Positions 10,919 through 26,600 of a stretch of 64,000 bases of DNA are shown piece by piece. How positions within the stretch are numbered: position 1 is the first letter of the stretch; the number at the start of each line of letters is the position of its first letter. This DNA comes from Pratylenchus scribneri (Eukaryota > Nematoda > Chromadorea > Rhabditida > Pratylenchidae): NCBI GenBank assembly GCA_030063045.1, contig JAQSEB010000086.1:952501-1016500 (forward strand). The letters are read 5' to 3'. The position numbers were made by a program, and so were the translations under genes. Below the pieces are notes generated by a model that was not told where the DNA came from, did no database searches, and saw only the letters and a list, made by a program, of their open reading frames with translations.

Positions 10919-11945
10919 AATTTTGTGAGACGTGTACTTGCGCATTAAATGAATGATGACGATTAATTTATAGGAAGGAGCAACTTTTAGACAGGTTTGT
11001 TTTTCATCCCCGCAAACAAAAATCGATCGACGAATATGTGTGGAAACAATAAAAGTAGCCATCACCCCCCAAGGCGATTGGCTTTTTAGTTGGATTTTAA
11101 GAGATGGAGAAGCAATGAGAGGAATGGGAGATGGGAGGCCTCTAGTTTGGGGAAGAAGCGGACGAATGTGTATGGAAATATGAAATAGCCATCACGGTGT
11201 TTTATGGCCATCGCCAGAGGCCGATTTGGACATGAAGACGTGTAATTTGCGCACTAACTAAGGAATGATGACGATTAACTTAGGAAGGAGCAACTTTATT
11301 AGGCATGTTTCACCCGTAAAAATCGATCGACGCGAATGTGTTGGAAACAAGTATAGTAGAGTAGCCATCACCCTCTTCCCCAAGGCGATTGGCTTTTTAG
11401 TTGGATTTTAGTAAGAAGAAGGGGAGAATTATAGATGGAGGCCCATTCGTTCTATCGGGGATAGGGGTTGAGGGTGAAGCGGACGAATGTATATGGAAAT
11501 CTGCCGCCGGTGGATGGCCGATTCGGCGCTATAGGCCGATTTGGACATTTGGGTGCACAGACAATTGTTTTGGGCGCCAACGAACAATTGGGAGCCGGAA
11601 TAAAAATTCCACTATTATTCTATTAGAACCCTATTTTGAGACCACCCTAGAAGATCTCTTCTCTCTTTACTCTGAACAAGAACATGGACTTATAATAGGA
11701 GAAATATGGTAAGTAAGATTAGGGCCTTAGGGCCAATCAAGTTCTCGGAGCATGGGGAAACGAATGGGAAGTCAAAAACATTGCCTTATTCCATAGCAAA
11801 TTATAGAAACTAAATTTTAATATGGCGCCCAATTGTTCAGCGCCCAAATGTCCGGGTGGAGGGGTGGACTCGCCCTTTCCCCCAAGGCGATTGGCTTTTT
11901 AGTTGGATTTTGGGAGAGGAAGAAGAAGTGGAGGAATGGGAGGCC
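10919..11945. repeat. Segmental duplication upstream of the FKBP gene
   Basis: About 180 bp at 10920-11098 is repeated imperfectly at 11230-11410. Shared blocks include GAATGATGACGATTAA, GGAAGGAGCAACTTT, AAAATCGATCGACG and AAGGCGATTGGCTTTTTAG. A third, shorter copy of the last block lies at 11880-11912. The first copy abuts the FKBP start codon at 10863, so it overlaps the probable promoter. Confidence 0.75.
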
Positions 11946-12649
11946 ATTCACCACTATATTCCTTAGGTGGTTGTGGGGGAAAAGCGGAGCCCCCCAAGGC
12001 AAGGCTCATCTTCGTCTTCTTCTTTAGTCAATCTCCAAATGTGCATCTGCTGTTGATGGAATATGAGGGATCTTTGGCGATTGGATTGGAAGCGGCGAAA
12101 ATGGACGGGCAACTGTGACCGCCCAACTTCTTCGCCGGTCGCAGTTGTTCCTTTCCACAGACCAGCACAAAACAGAGGAAAGGGGTCAAATTATTTAATA
12201 AAAATTAGAAAAAGGCTAAAAATAAAATAGATGGTATTTAATTTGCCGAAGACATTGAAGAAAATGCCAAAAAAGTACATTAAACTAAAATATTTATTGG
12301 TCTAAGGGTTTCACTAGCACATTCCCAAACCATATACCCAAAATTGGATAGAGCTGGTCAAAACGCATTGAATGGTATATAATTTGTGAATGATTTGGTC
12401 AATAATTAAAGGGTATTAAATGGTTTAAACCAATTTTGGTTTAATGGTTCAAAACTAAGTTAGAATTGGTTAGACTCAACCGAATGAAATCTTCTTTAAT
12501 CTACATAATTTAAATGAACCAAAATGCATTTATAAATATTTGATTTATTCAAATTTTAAATAAGTGCACTTTTAAAGTGATAAAATTTAATGGCAACAAA
12601 AGGAAATAAATGAGATCGATAATATCGAAAAAAAAAATATGGCCTATAA
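11411..12649. other. Gene-poor stretch between the FKBP gene and the 12.65-kb gene
   Basis: Locally more G+C-rich than its surroundings, with several short open frames but no recognisable protein and no consistent splice structure. It contains inverted fragments of one sequence (GGCCGATTTGGACATTTGGG near 11530 and its partial complement near 11830-11855) and a partial MITE-A copy at 12305-12510. The block may be decayed mobile DNA or promoter sequence. Confidence 0.4.
12305..12515 (+). repeat. MITE-A copy, right end truncated
   Basis: The left terminal block CCATATACCCAAAATTGGAT and one core unit (GGGTATTAAATGGTTTAAAC) are clear. The right terminal block is missing or decayed. It lies just downstream of the small gene ending at 12650. 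Confidence 0.7.
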
Positions 12650-13408
12650 TTATTTTTTGCGTCCTTTTCCTTTGGTAGCTTTTTTCGGCACTTTTTTCGT
12701 TGGCACAGGTTCCGGCCCAGTGTAATAAGGTGATTCCGGGCAAACTTGGGGGAGTTGTTCCGGCGGAATTGTTGAGCTGATCCCTGAAAAATTGTATATT
12801 TTTTGTTTAATAAAAAATGTAAAATTCACTTCGATGTCGCAAAGGGTAAATCCTTTTGCCCTCATTTGCATCCAATGATTGGCCTTTCTTCTAAAAAAAT
12901 TAATTAATTTTAGACAATAATTAATAGAAATATTTTGTATATTAAAAACAGATTTATCCTAAATTATCATTTTTATGGGCTAAATTCTTATTTTAAAAAT
13001 ATTTTTATCTAGCATTCTTTTAAATATCCACGAAATTAAGCATAAAAATCAGTGAATGAATATTGGGTACCGTATTCCCACTAGAAGTTGCCCTGAGGCT
13101 ACATTTATCAACCAGAGTACCAAAGACACTCCAAAAGGGAACAAAATTTAATTTTTTTTTCACCTTAAAATTCCTTTAAAGTGGGCTGGCTATTATTAGA
13201 GAGGGGGAGGGGGCAATACTAGAGGAAATGGGCTAATATATATTTTTAATATAATTAATTAATCCCCACCTTTTTATCATCATCAATTTGTGGTTGTGGT
13301 TGACTGTTGCTGCTTCTTGCCTTGTCCATTTCGGCGGCCTCAATCAATTGGTCAATTTCCGATATTTCTTCCGGCGTTGGTTTGACATCCTTTTCTTCTT
13401 CTTCTTGT
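12650..13408 (-). CDS. Unrecognised small acidic-then-basic protein (5' end uncertain)
   Basis: Three exons with matching phases: 13270-13408, 12830-12890 and 12650-12783. The acceptors are ATTCAG, TTTTTTAG and TTTTTCAG, and the stop is TAA at 12650-12652. The open frame reads QEEEEKDVKPTPEEISEIDQ, then LIEAAEMDKARSSNSQPQPQ and IDDDKKKKG, then GKRIYPLRHRRISSTIPPEQ. A Lys-rich tail follows (PTKKVPKKATKGKGRKK). The first in-frame ATG is inside exon 1 (MDKARSS). If the ATTCAG at its 5' edge is a trans-splice site, the product is only about 84 aa. Otherwise an upstream exon is missing, probably beyond the MITE-A copy at 13440-13830. I do not recognise a family. The acidic start, central PLRHRR and basic tail suggest a nuclear or nucleic-acid-associated protein, as inference only. 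Confidence 0.45.
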
Positions 13409-13439
13409 CTGAATCCGTTTATATTTTTCGACAAATTAA

Positions 13440-13830
13440 ATATTGATATTGGTATTTAATTTTCCGAAAAGATTATAATGGTTTAAGGGTTTATGTTACC
13501 GTTCATAAACCATATACCCAAAATTGGATAGTGCTGGTCAAAACGCATTGAATGGTATATAATTTGGCATGGTTTGGTCAACAATTAAAAGGTATTTTAA
13601 ACGGTTTAAACCAATTTTGGTTTAATGGTTCAAAACTAAATTGGAATTGGTTAAACCCAAACCAAAATATAATCAAATGATGCGTATTTATCAATTATGA
13701 GATCTATTGATTGGGTATATGGTTTGAGGGTTTAGGATAAATTTTTAAATAATTATAAACCGGTTTGCATTTTCAATACTTTTATTTTCTGCAAATCAAT
13801 GTTTTTTACGACAAATTAAATGATTCCCAT
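13440..13830 (+). repeat. MITE-A single-core copy with its outer terminal inverted repeats
   Basis: One of the more complete copies. Outer motifs are TTTAATTTTCCGAAAAGATT at the left and AAATCAATGTTTTTTACGAC at the right. Inner terminal blocks are CCATATACCCAAAATTGGAT and GATTGGGTATATGGTTTGAG, and there is one core unit. Confidence 0.75.
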
Positions 13831-13899
13831 AAAATATTTCCCCCCAATGTGAAATATTCGAATAAATACAATTTATTCAAAAAAACATTGTTTTTTTTT

Positions 13900-16800
13900 T
13901 TACATTTGATTTTGAATTGTGATTGTGTTTCCGGCAAAGTTCAATGCTTTGTTTAAAATTGATTCATATTCCACTCGATCATCTTCACCGGGACCCGGTT
14001 TGGTTTTGGCTGTTGATTTCATTTGGAATGGCTGCTTCTGTCCACCAATTCGAATTGAATCCGGCATTCGAGAGATCAAAAAGCCAACAACTTGATCGAA
14101 TGGGCCATTTGCAAGCAAATTTGCGGCGTATTCACCTTCAAATTTGAATTTAATGATTTGTGGATCAAATTTTTATTTTTTGACTTATTTTTGTATGTAT
14201 TTATCAAATTTGATGAGTACTTATAGCAAATATATAAATTATGTTTTTGACTATTTAATTGATGCCTTTGACTCAATTTTTTACCTCATTTTTTTAACTA
14301 ATTTTGGCAGTTTTAGAGAAAAATATCATAAGAAAAACTAAATAAAAAACCAAAAATTATATAATGAGATTTCAAAACCTATTTTGCATTTTTTTTTTGA
14401 TCTAAAAATCTGCTCTCATGAGATAGGGACTGGTTGGTAACCATTAGGTATTAAATATGATCGGGTAGATATGACACTCTTTAAGACAAATACCAGATTG
14501 GGAAGGCATACGCCATTTGAAATTGAAAAGGACCCAAATTTCCTCTATTTAATTTTTATGAAATCCAACTATAAAAAAATTACGTGTCTTTTATGTAATG
14601 CCGAATTTTTTTTAGGAAATACCTACAAATTGTTAAATTTTCAAAAAATTAAAAAAAGCCAACTTTAGAGAACATTTATTGCTTCAAAATGGTATATTAC
14701 CCATTACCCTCTCGAAAAGGATCTTTCCTTGTTGAGTTATGACCAAAAGAATATTCACTAATTAATTGATTTTTCCACTCACTTGGTTGCACTCCATTTG
14801 GACATATTTTTGGCCAATATCCAATAATTTCCTCGATAATTTGTTGCTCGCTGAGTGAATAATCCTCTTCATGCTGATAGGGACATTGACGATCGGCACA
14901 TCTTCCGTCCAATTGGTAAGGGCAAAGTGGAATGTATGGATTGAGTCGATTCGAAATGGCCGGATGGGAGATCAAGCCTTGCGGAAACAATGGGCTTAAC
15001 CTGCAAAATGTTGATTGATAAAAGAAGGAAATTGTTGCTTTTTTATTCTCCTAATTCCTACTATGGCCCTATTTAAAAATTGTTAAACCAGTTTCTGAAC
15101 CATTCGGTTTTTAAACCAGTTTCTGAACCATTCGGTTTTTAAACCAGTTTATGAACCATTCGGTTTTTAAACCAGTTTCTGAACCATTCGGTTTTTAAAC
15201 CAGTTTCTGAACCATTCGGTTTTTAAACCAGTTTCTGAACCATTCGGTTTTAAACTGGTTTCTACCATTCGTTTTTAATCAATTTCTAACCAAACGATTT
15301 TATAAACCGGTTTTAAATTATTCGGTTTTAATCGGTTTCTAATGAAACGATTTTTTAAACCGGTTTCTGAACTATTCGATTTTTAAATCGGTTTTGAACC
15401 ATTCTCTTTTAAACCGATTTTTGAACCGTCCGACGCTGTCAAGTTCAAATGCTAAATTCACTATTTTACATCTCAAACTTCTCAAAAATCTATTAATATG
15501 TATTTTGAGGCAAAGAAATTTATATATCAATATTTTCAAAAAAGGGGGGAGGAGAGGGGAAGAATTGGAGAGTATTGCCAAAAAATTTACCTGTATGAGC
15601 GAATGCTAACCAAAAATGGATCAAATTGTTGACTTCGATTATCCGCAATCGCAATCTCTTTCATTTCTTCCATTCTATTTTCGACTTCTTCCATTTGAGT
15701 TGCATTATTTTCGGCTAAACCATCATTCCGTTGTTCCAAATTCCCTTTAATAATAATATTCGTCTGTGTTTGTGCCATTTCCTCTTCCATTGTTTCATCT
15801 AAAATTTGTCCGTCTTCCATTGTTTCGTCCATAATTTGCCCATCTTCCAATTCTTCATCTTCCTGTGCGATTTTTGATTGTTGCTCAACATCATTTACAT
15901 TGGCAGAATTGATTGGAAGCACGTTTGTATTATTCGAAAACCTTTAAGTTTAGCTTTTATTATCTAATAAACTGTAATTTTTTTAATTAATAAAAAACCT
16001 TTGTTATCCAAAAAACCTTAAGTTTTTATTATCCAAAAAACCTTAAGTTTTTATTATCCAAAAAACCTTAAGTTTTTATTATCCAAAAAACCTTGAGTTT
16101 TTATTATTAAAAAACCGTAAGTTTTGTTATTCAAAAAACCTTAGGTTTTCTTTATCCAAAAAAAATCTTGAGTTTTACTAACCAAAAAACCTTAGGTTTT
16201 CATTATTCAAAAAAAACCTTAAGTTTTTATTATTCAAAAAACCTCGAGTTTTTATTTAAAAAAAACCTCAAGTTTTTATCATTCAAAAAAGCTTACGATA
16301 TATTTGTTGTTGGATTTTCTTCCTCTCCCATATTTTCGATGACACGGCTTCCTTGTTGTTGTTCAATTTGGGCGATTTGAATTGTGTTTTCTTCCCTTCC
16401 TCCGGTGTCGCCGACTTTGTCTTGTGGTTCCCCAGGAGCATTTTGAAGAATTGTGGTCGATGATTCATCAAGAATTTGGTGGTTATTTTCCTCTTCCATC
16501 TTCTCGTTCTCAGCATTTATTTTGACTTCAGGTTTTTCAACTTTTTGTGGATTTAACGAATTAAATTGGCGACTCCATGCGGTCGAAATCCTCTCAATCA
16601 AATTGCTAACTTCCTGTCCGGCCAACTCCAAATCAGCTTCACAAGTAATCAAAGATTGCTAAAATATAAAATTATTTTTATTAAAAAATGAAATTTAAAC
16701 TTGAATGGTTTGTTTTCTTTCCGACAATTCTGAATGTTTTCGTTTGGTAGACAACAATGCCTGGGTCAGGTTTTCAATGTCATCGGCTGCATTCGATTCG

Positions 16801-17680
16801 GAACTTGTCGCATTCTGAGCCATTGGAATAGTAGATGAACTCGTAGAAGCTTCATTTTCTTCAAGCCTTTGTGCTTTTGATTGTTTGCCCTGCTGCTGGA
16901 GATCCGCTTTCTTCGCTTGTTTCGCATTTGATCGATTCTCCTATAAAAATTTTGGTTTATTGTTTTAAAAAGTTAAGGTTTTTTGGCTTAAAAAAGTTTA
17001 GGTTGTTTGGTTTATTGAATTAAAATTTTAGGTTTTTTGGTCTATTGAATCAACAAAGTTAGGGTTTTTTTATATTGGCTTCAAAAAAGTTAAGGTTTTT
17101 TTTTGGTATATTGATTTAAAAAAGTTTAGTAAAAAAAGGATTTTTTGAGATTTTAGAATATAAAAAGTTAAGGTTTTTTTGGTATATTGATTTAAAAGTT
17201 TAGTAAAAAAAAGGATTTTTTGAGATTTTAGAATATAAAAAGTTAAGGTTTTTTTGGTATATTGATTTAAAAGTTTAGTAAAAAAAAAAGGATTTTTTGA
17301 GATTTTAGAATATAAAAAGTTAAGGTTTTTTTGGTATATTGATTCAAAAAAGTTAAGGTTTTTCGGTTTATTGAATTAAAAAGTTAAAAAACCTGTGATG
17401 CCATGCTTTTCAACAAATGTTGCCTTAATAACTCCTCCTCATCCTCTACACTTGGTCTCCGCTTTTGATTTCGCATTTCCCCAGCCGAATTTGAAGTTAT
17501 CGCTGCAATCGCCGTTCGAAGTATTCCGGAATTTCTCTGTTGTTTACCTTTCTCATTAGAAGTTTTATTAAACCTTTCTGGGTTGTCATTTTTCCACCGG
17601 TTTGTTGATTTATTCTTTCGCCTTTTTTCCTCTTCATCTTCCAATAATTCCCCTTCCTCTAATTCATCATTTTCATCCAT
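13900..17680 (-). CDS. ZFC3H1: ZFC3H1-like zinc-finger protein (nuclear RNA-decay adaptor)
   Basis: In other animals ZFC3H1 bridges polyadenylated nuclear RNA and MTR4/exosome (the PAXT connection). Six exons (17393-17680, 16701-16940, 16297-16658, 15591-15941, 14783-15000, 13900-14135) give about 564 aa. The N-terminus is MDENDELEEGELLEDEEEK, then EEELLRQHLLKSMASQ, which resembles the acidic EEGEL and LLKS motifs of the family. The middle is low-complexity and acidic (ELEDGQIMDETMEDGQI). The diagnostic zinc finger is PLCPYQLDGRCADRQCPYQH (C-x7-C-x4-C-x3-H), followed by EEDYSLSEQQI. The last exon, SEYAANLLANGPFDQVVGFL, matches the region just after the finger in vertebrate ZFC3H1. The protein is far shorter than the human one and lacks its long helical C-terminal region. 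Introns 1, 3 and 4 consist largely of minisatellites. The exon 6 acceptor (TTTGAAG) is weak. Confidence 0.8.
15070..15420. repeat. About 27-bp minisatellite in ZFC3H1 intron 4
   Basis: About ten units of the type AAACCAGTTTCTGAACCATT followed by CGGTTTTT. Six are near-identical at the left, and the rest decay progressively to the right. Confidence 0.85.
15942..16296. repeat. About 24-bp minisatellite forming all of ZFC3H1 intron 3
   Basis: About 14 units of the type CCAAAAAACCTTAAG then TTTTTATTAT (plus strand). Read on the gene's strand each unit contains CTTAAGGTTTTTTGG. The array runs right up to both splice sites: the donor GTAAGCTTTTTTGAATGAT and the acceptor region AACTTAAAG are themselves variant units. 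Confidence 0.85.
16941..17392. repeat. Minisatellite with higher-order structure forming ZFC3H1 intron 1
   Basis: Units of roughly 30 bp based on AAAAAGTTAAGGTTTTTT and GGTATATTGATTTAAAA. In the middle a longer period of about 60-65 bp (with AAAAGGATTTTTTGAGATTT) is repeated three times. The donor sequence GTTTTTTAACTTTTTAATTC (minus) is also a repeat unit. Confidence 0.85.
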
Positions 17681-17902
17681 AAATTAAATCTAATGCTAAT
17701 TTTGACAATAATTGTTTAAAAAATTTAAATAAATAAATAATAAATATGCGAAGATAAATCGATACTTTTATGTAAAAAAATAATTAAAAAAATTTAAATT
17801 TTATCCAATATATAATATGTGTAAAGTAAATTGATAAATAGAACAAATATTGTTGAATGTAATATAAGCCAATTAATTATTTTCCATTCCATGTTCCATC
17901 AA

Positions 17903-18696
17903 TCAGTCTTGAACATTTAGAATTGATTGTTCCATGAATGAACTCAGAGCACGAAGACCAAGATTGTGATAGTAGTTGATACGGCGATTGTTCATCACAA
18001 AGACGCGATACATGAATGCCCAAAAATACGGTGCCCACAAGTTCTTAGCAGTTCCCTAAAATAGTTAAAATTCAAAAATTTGAGTAATATTAAATTTTTG
18101 GACTCAAAAATTTGAAAAATTTTATAAATTATAATTAATAAATTAAATTAACCTTGAAAAGTTGTTCCAATCTCTTGTAAAGCCAATAGGTAGACATGAA
18201 ATCCAACGATATTTCGAGTCCATCCCAAATGCTCAGCTTGAAATCGGGAATGCACCAGCGGCTCATCGGCTTAATGCGCCAAGAGGAACGATAAATATAT
18301 CTGAAGAGTGAAGAATATTTTTGGTATGAAATATTTTTTTAAATGCTTTACTTGCACATGGTGCATTGGCTTTTTTGCTGGTATGGCGCTTGATCCAACC
18401 ATTCCTTAAAGAAAATTTGTTATGAATTATTTTTAAACCAAGACAAACCACAAGGCAACGACGATGAACCCATTTAATTGTGCCAGAACCTGAAATAAAT
18501 AAATATGAACAAAAAAATCTTTGATTGTTAAAAAACATTTGCAAGGATGCATCCATTCATTATCGCATTGAGCATCCTCATCTGTTCCATAACATATTTT
18601 GCAAAATCGTCGTTCTCCGCCAGAATTGGGTTCATTGTTTTCGGCAGAGGGCTGTGCAGCAGAATTTTTGTTATTTTCAGGATTTGGATCAATCAT
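17903..18696 (-). CDS. RING-CH (MARCH-type) E3 ubiquitin ligase
   Basis: Five exons (18537-18696, 18449-18489, 18352-18404, 18153-18300, 17903-18055) give about 184 aa. The RING-CH domain spans roughly residues 30-90: FCKICYGTDEDAQCDNEWMH, then PCKCSGTIKWVHRRCLVEWL and QCTMCK. This gives the C4HC3 pattern (C-x2-C, C-x1-C, H-x2-C, C-x2-C) that binds two zinc ions and recruits an E2. The TDED.....EW.PC.C.G..KWVH pattern is closest to the MARCH5 group. The C-terminal part (YIYRSSWRIKPMSRWCIPDF, then NLWAPYFWAFMYRVFVMNN) has at most one or two weakly hydrophobic segments, not the four helices of MARCH5, so orthology is open. The stop lies 222 bp from the ZFC3H1 start on the same strand, a possible operon pair. 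Confidence 0.8.
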
Positions 18697-19306
18697 TTTA
18701 TTGTAATAATGTTCTAAATTTTATTTTATTGGTAGGATTAAATAAGGTTTTTAGGTAAAAAACTAAGTGTGCGCGCGCGATTCATGAAGATAAAACATTT
18801 TAATAAAACTATGTTTTTTAGTTTTTCGATACTATTTAATTTTACTTTCAAATTTTTTCCCCAATATGCTAGATCCGATTTGTCATTAATGGTTTTTGGT
18901 TTAATACTCCTTGACAAAAACGTGAGGCGAAACGTGAAAAAAACCCGAACCCAACCTCGTGCGGTTTGGATTTTTGGGAACGGGAATCGGGAAACGAAAC
19001 GGGAATCGGGAACCAAACTTTGGATAAAAAGTCATTTTTTATTTTTCTTACATGAAAATTTAAGAAATTTTTTTCTTTTTGGTTTTTTTTCAGTGGATCG
19101 GTCGTGGCGTGGTGGGTGGTTCAGAGTCAGAGGTTTCGGTTTCCGCTCTAGCTGTACGTAGGTCATGGCGCCATGGCTATGGCTTTCCATGTTAACTTCC
19201 ATAATTGTTAACTCTGAATTATAACTAAATTATGAAGTTGTTTCCTGTTTTATTAATAAAAATTGGCAAATATTAATTAATGACCAATATTTTTAGAAAC
19301 CATAAA
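18697..19306. other. Divergent intergenic region between the RING-CH gene and LETM1
   Basis: 610 bp with no gene; it should hold the promoters of both divergent genes. It contains GTGTGCGCGCGCGA near 18769 and a short direct repeat, ACGGGAATCGGGAA, near 18980-19010, more GC-rich than its surroundings. A sequence TTTTTAG at 19290-19296, eleven bases before the LETM1 ATG, is a good candidate trans-splice acceptor. Confidence 0.5.
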
Positions 19307-23381
<4,075 letters not shown>

Positions 23382-23666
23382 TTTTTGGAAGAATTTTAAA
23401 TGAATGAAGACAATTCTTTTAAAGTGTTTTGAATCAAAATAAATTATTTAAAAATGAATTTATTTTTAAACAAAATTCCCTAAAATTGCAATTAATTTAC
23501 ATTAGCTGTACTGATTAGAGAGTGATAATTTGTCGACATAAACTTTGGAATAAAATTTTAATTTAAATAATGTTAATTAATTTAATTATATTTATTGTAC
23601 TTTTACATAAATATTTTTTAATTTTACTCATTTGCATTTTAATATTGAAAGTGTTAACTAAATTGA

Positions 23667-26600
23667 ATGCATTCGCGAGAAAAAGAACGAGATTCCAAAA
23701 CAGCAACAAATTCAACATCCGCCGATGGAATTTCAGTAAGCATTTCTTTTATGGATAGTAATTAATTAATTTGACGAAAAACATTGAAAATGCCGAAAAA
23801 ATGCATATAAATAGAAGGGTTTATCCTACACATTCACAAACCATATACCCAAAATTGAATAAAGCTGATCAAGACGCATTGAATGGTATATAATTTGGTC
23901 ATGGTTTGGCCAACAATTAAAGGGTATTAAACGGTTTAAACCAATTTTGTTTAATGGTTCAAAACTAAATTAGAATTGCTTATAAGTTTGAGAGTCTAGG
24001 ATGAACTTCTTTTCGATAATTTCAATGTTTTTTCGGCAAATTATGCTCTTTTCCTATTTATTGCTATTTATTTTGTTCAGTCCGAATTGTTAATCAATGT
24101 AATTCGCACTTTAACTTCAACCGTTTCGGATGATCAACGCCAGCTGGAAAGGGAAAGAATTGAGCATGGATATGAACAGTCGGAAAAGGTTTTTATTCGA
24201 ATGAATTAAAATTTACAATAAAATAATTTAGAATATTGACAAATTGCTTCGAGGTTTGTTCATAAATCATCCAAATTAGCATAAATTATCGATTAAATAT
24301 ATTTTTTATAGAACATCGCTCGGATGTGATGCAATGTTTGAGCACATTCCAGTCGGTTTCCCGATCGCTCACAAATAGCCGTGAACAAATTCGAAATGTG
24401 AAAAATTCACTCTCACTTTGCAAAACATTCCTCCAATGTCGTCGAGATGATTTGAATAAGTAAAATTGATTAAATTTTTAAATAAATTGATTAATAAATT
24501 TAGATTTTGGCTCGAAAATGCTCAACAAAAGAATGTTTGCGACATTTTACGACAAATGTAAGGCGACCTTAAATTTTGTATTCTACGGCCTGGGTCTTGG
24601 CTTAAGCATAGATTAGCACTGGTTTTAAATTTTTTAGGGTTTATAAAGTAGCTCGTAGCTAAAAAAATTTTTTGGAAATTTTTTTACAGAGGAGGGACCC
24701 TTCATTTATGAAAAATTTAGGTCTCGGGTTCGATTCAGCTCAGAGGAAATTGTTTTTTTTTTTGAGTTTGGCACTCACTTTTAAGCATTTTTTACACATT
24801 TTATTAGTATATTTTTAAATGAAATAAAATAATTCTACCAAAAATTGCATTAATTGTTATTGTTATCACTTTTATATTCAAAAAAAAAACTTTGTTTTTA
24901 TTTTCCAAAAAACTCTGGTGAATTTATTTAACCAAAACGTTTTATTCCGAAATTTTCAGACAACAAATCAAAGAGATTGACAAAACCATTGATAATCAAT
25001 TAGCAAATGGTGAATATCAGGAGCTGATTAAAGTGTTGAAAAATGCAGGTTTTTCAGAAAATTATTTTCTTCCTAATTAATTGGTTTTTCTATTTAAAGA
25101 TTTACTCCTGAAGGGACCGCTTGACAAAATTGAAGGAGTCAGCCAACTTAAATTCATCGTCAGCGACAATTTAAAGGTTTATTTTAAGAGAAATATGTAC
25201 AAAAATGAAACCGAAAAAAATTTCAGAAATTCTTTGGTCATATTGTTCAAGAGCTTCTCCAATTGATTTTTGTTGAACCATTTGAACTACAGGTTTGAAT
25301 CATTTTTAAACATATTTTAAAAGGATGATGATCAATTTGAAAAATCATAACAATTTAGGGGTATATCTTAAATTCACAAACCATATACCAAAAATTGGAT
25401 AGAGCTGGTCAAAATGCATTGAATGATATATAATTTGGTAGTGGTTTGGTCAACAATTAATTGGGTATTAAACCGTTTAAACCAATTTTGATTCAAAACT
25501 GATGAGTGAGTTAGAATTGGTTAAACCCAAAGCTAAAAAATAATCAAATGATGCGTTTTAATGAGATCTATAGTGTATGGATTGTATGTTTAGGATAAAC
25601 TTTTTTTTTGGCAATTTCAATTTTTCCCACAAATTTCATCTAAATTAATTCTAATTTCATGCATAGATGTTGGAACTTGTCAAAAATGGCAAAGTACGTG
25701 ATTCAAAAATGGGCACTGCATTGTTGGAAAAATATCCGAAAAAGAAATTGTGAGAATTAATTACATAAATTTACAATTAATTTCCAATTTAGAACACAAT
25801 TTGATGAATTATCACAGAGGAAAAGATTGGCCAAATTACTTCAACCATTGACTGTTTTCAATCAAATCGACTTGGCTTTGGATGAAGCATTCAACCGGAT
25901 GGGCAATTTATTTTTTCGTTTGGCAAATGAAACCGCCAAAATGATCCAATTGAATGCGAATACGGCAGGGGATGGTGGTGGAATAACTCAACAAATGGAC
26001 AGCGCTCATTTGGCACAATACGTCCATGTTGTGAGTATTTATTTAGATTTTTTTTTTGCTAGACTAACGTAATTTTTGATTTAAATTTTTTTTTTGTAGT
26101 AGTCTTAATTGCACAGTTTATTAAAATTTTTCGACCCATAACGGAAACCTTAACTTTTACAAAATTTATGCCACAGATTCGGGCCTCCTCTGGGAAATTT
26201 ATCGGACTTTTTTTTACCACATTTGTGCAGTTTTAGAAATTCTACAAAATAATTGTAGACCAAAAATTTTTTTTTAATTTCGACCCAAATAAATAGGCCC
26301 TTCACTATCAAAATTTAAATCCAGGTTCACAAACCCTTTTCAGAAAATTAATTTTTTCTTTGTAGTTTGATAACCAATTTTATGCATTTACTTACTTTCA
26401 TTTTTAGGCAAAAAAAATTTTGGAATTTTTCGAAAACCCTTTACATTTGCAAAATTTTCGTCAATCGTCACTGTTTCGAATTGCATTTATACATTCTACT
26501 CAGTTAAATTTTTAAACAAAATAACGTTATTTTGAACGAAAAAATTTTCAATAAATGCCTTAGTACAAAATTTTTTATTTTTATATTTTAAAATTTTTTA

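Noticed and set aside
11401..11712. Plus-strand ORF of about 100 codons
   Set aside because: It lies over the segmental duplication, has no ATG at its start, shows no family motif and no flanking splice logic.
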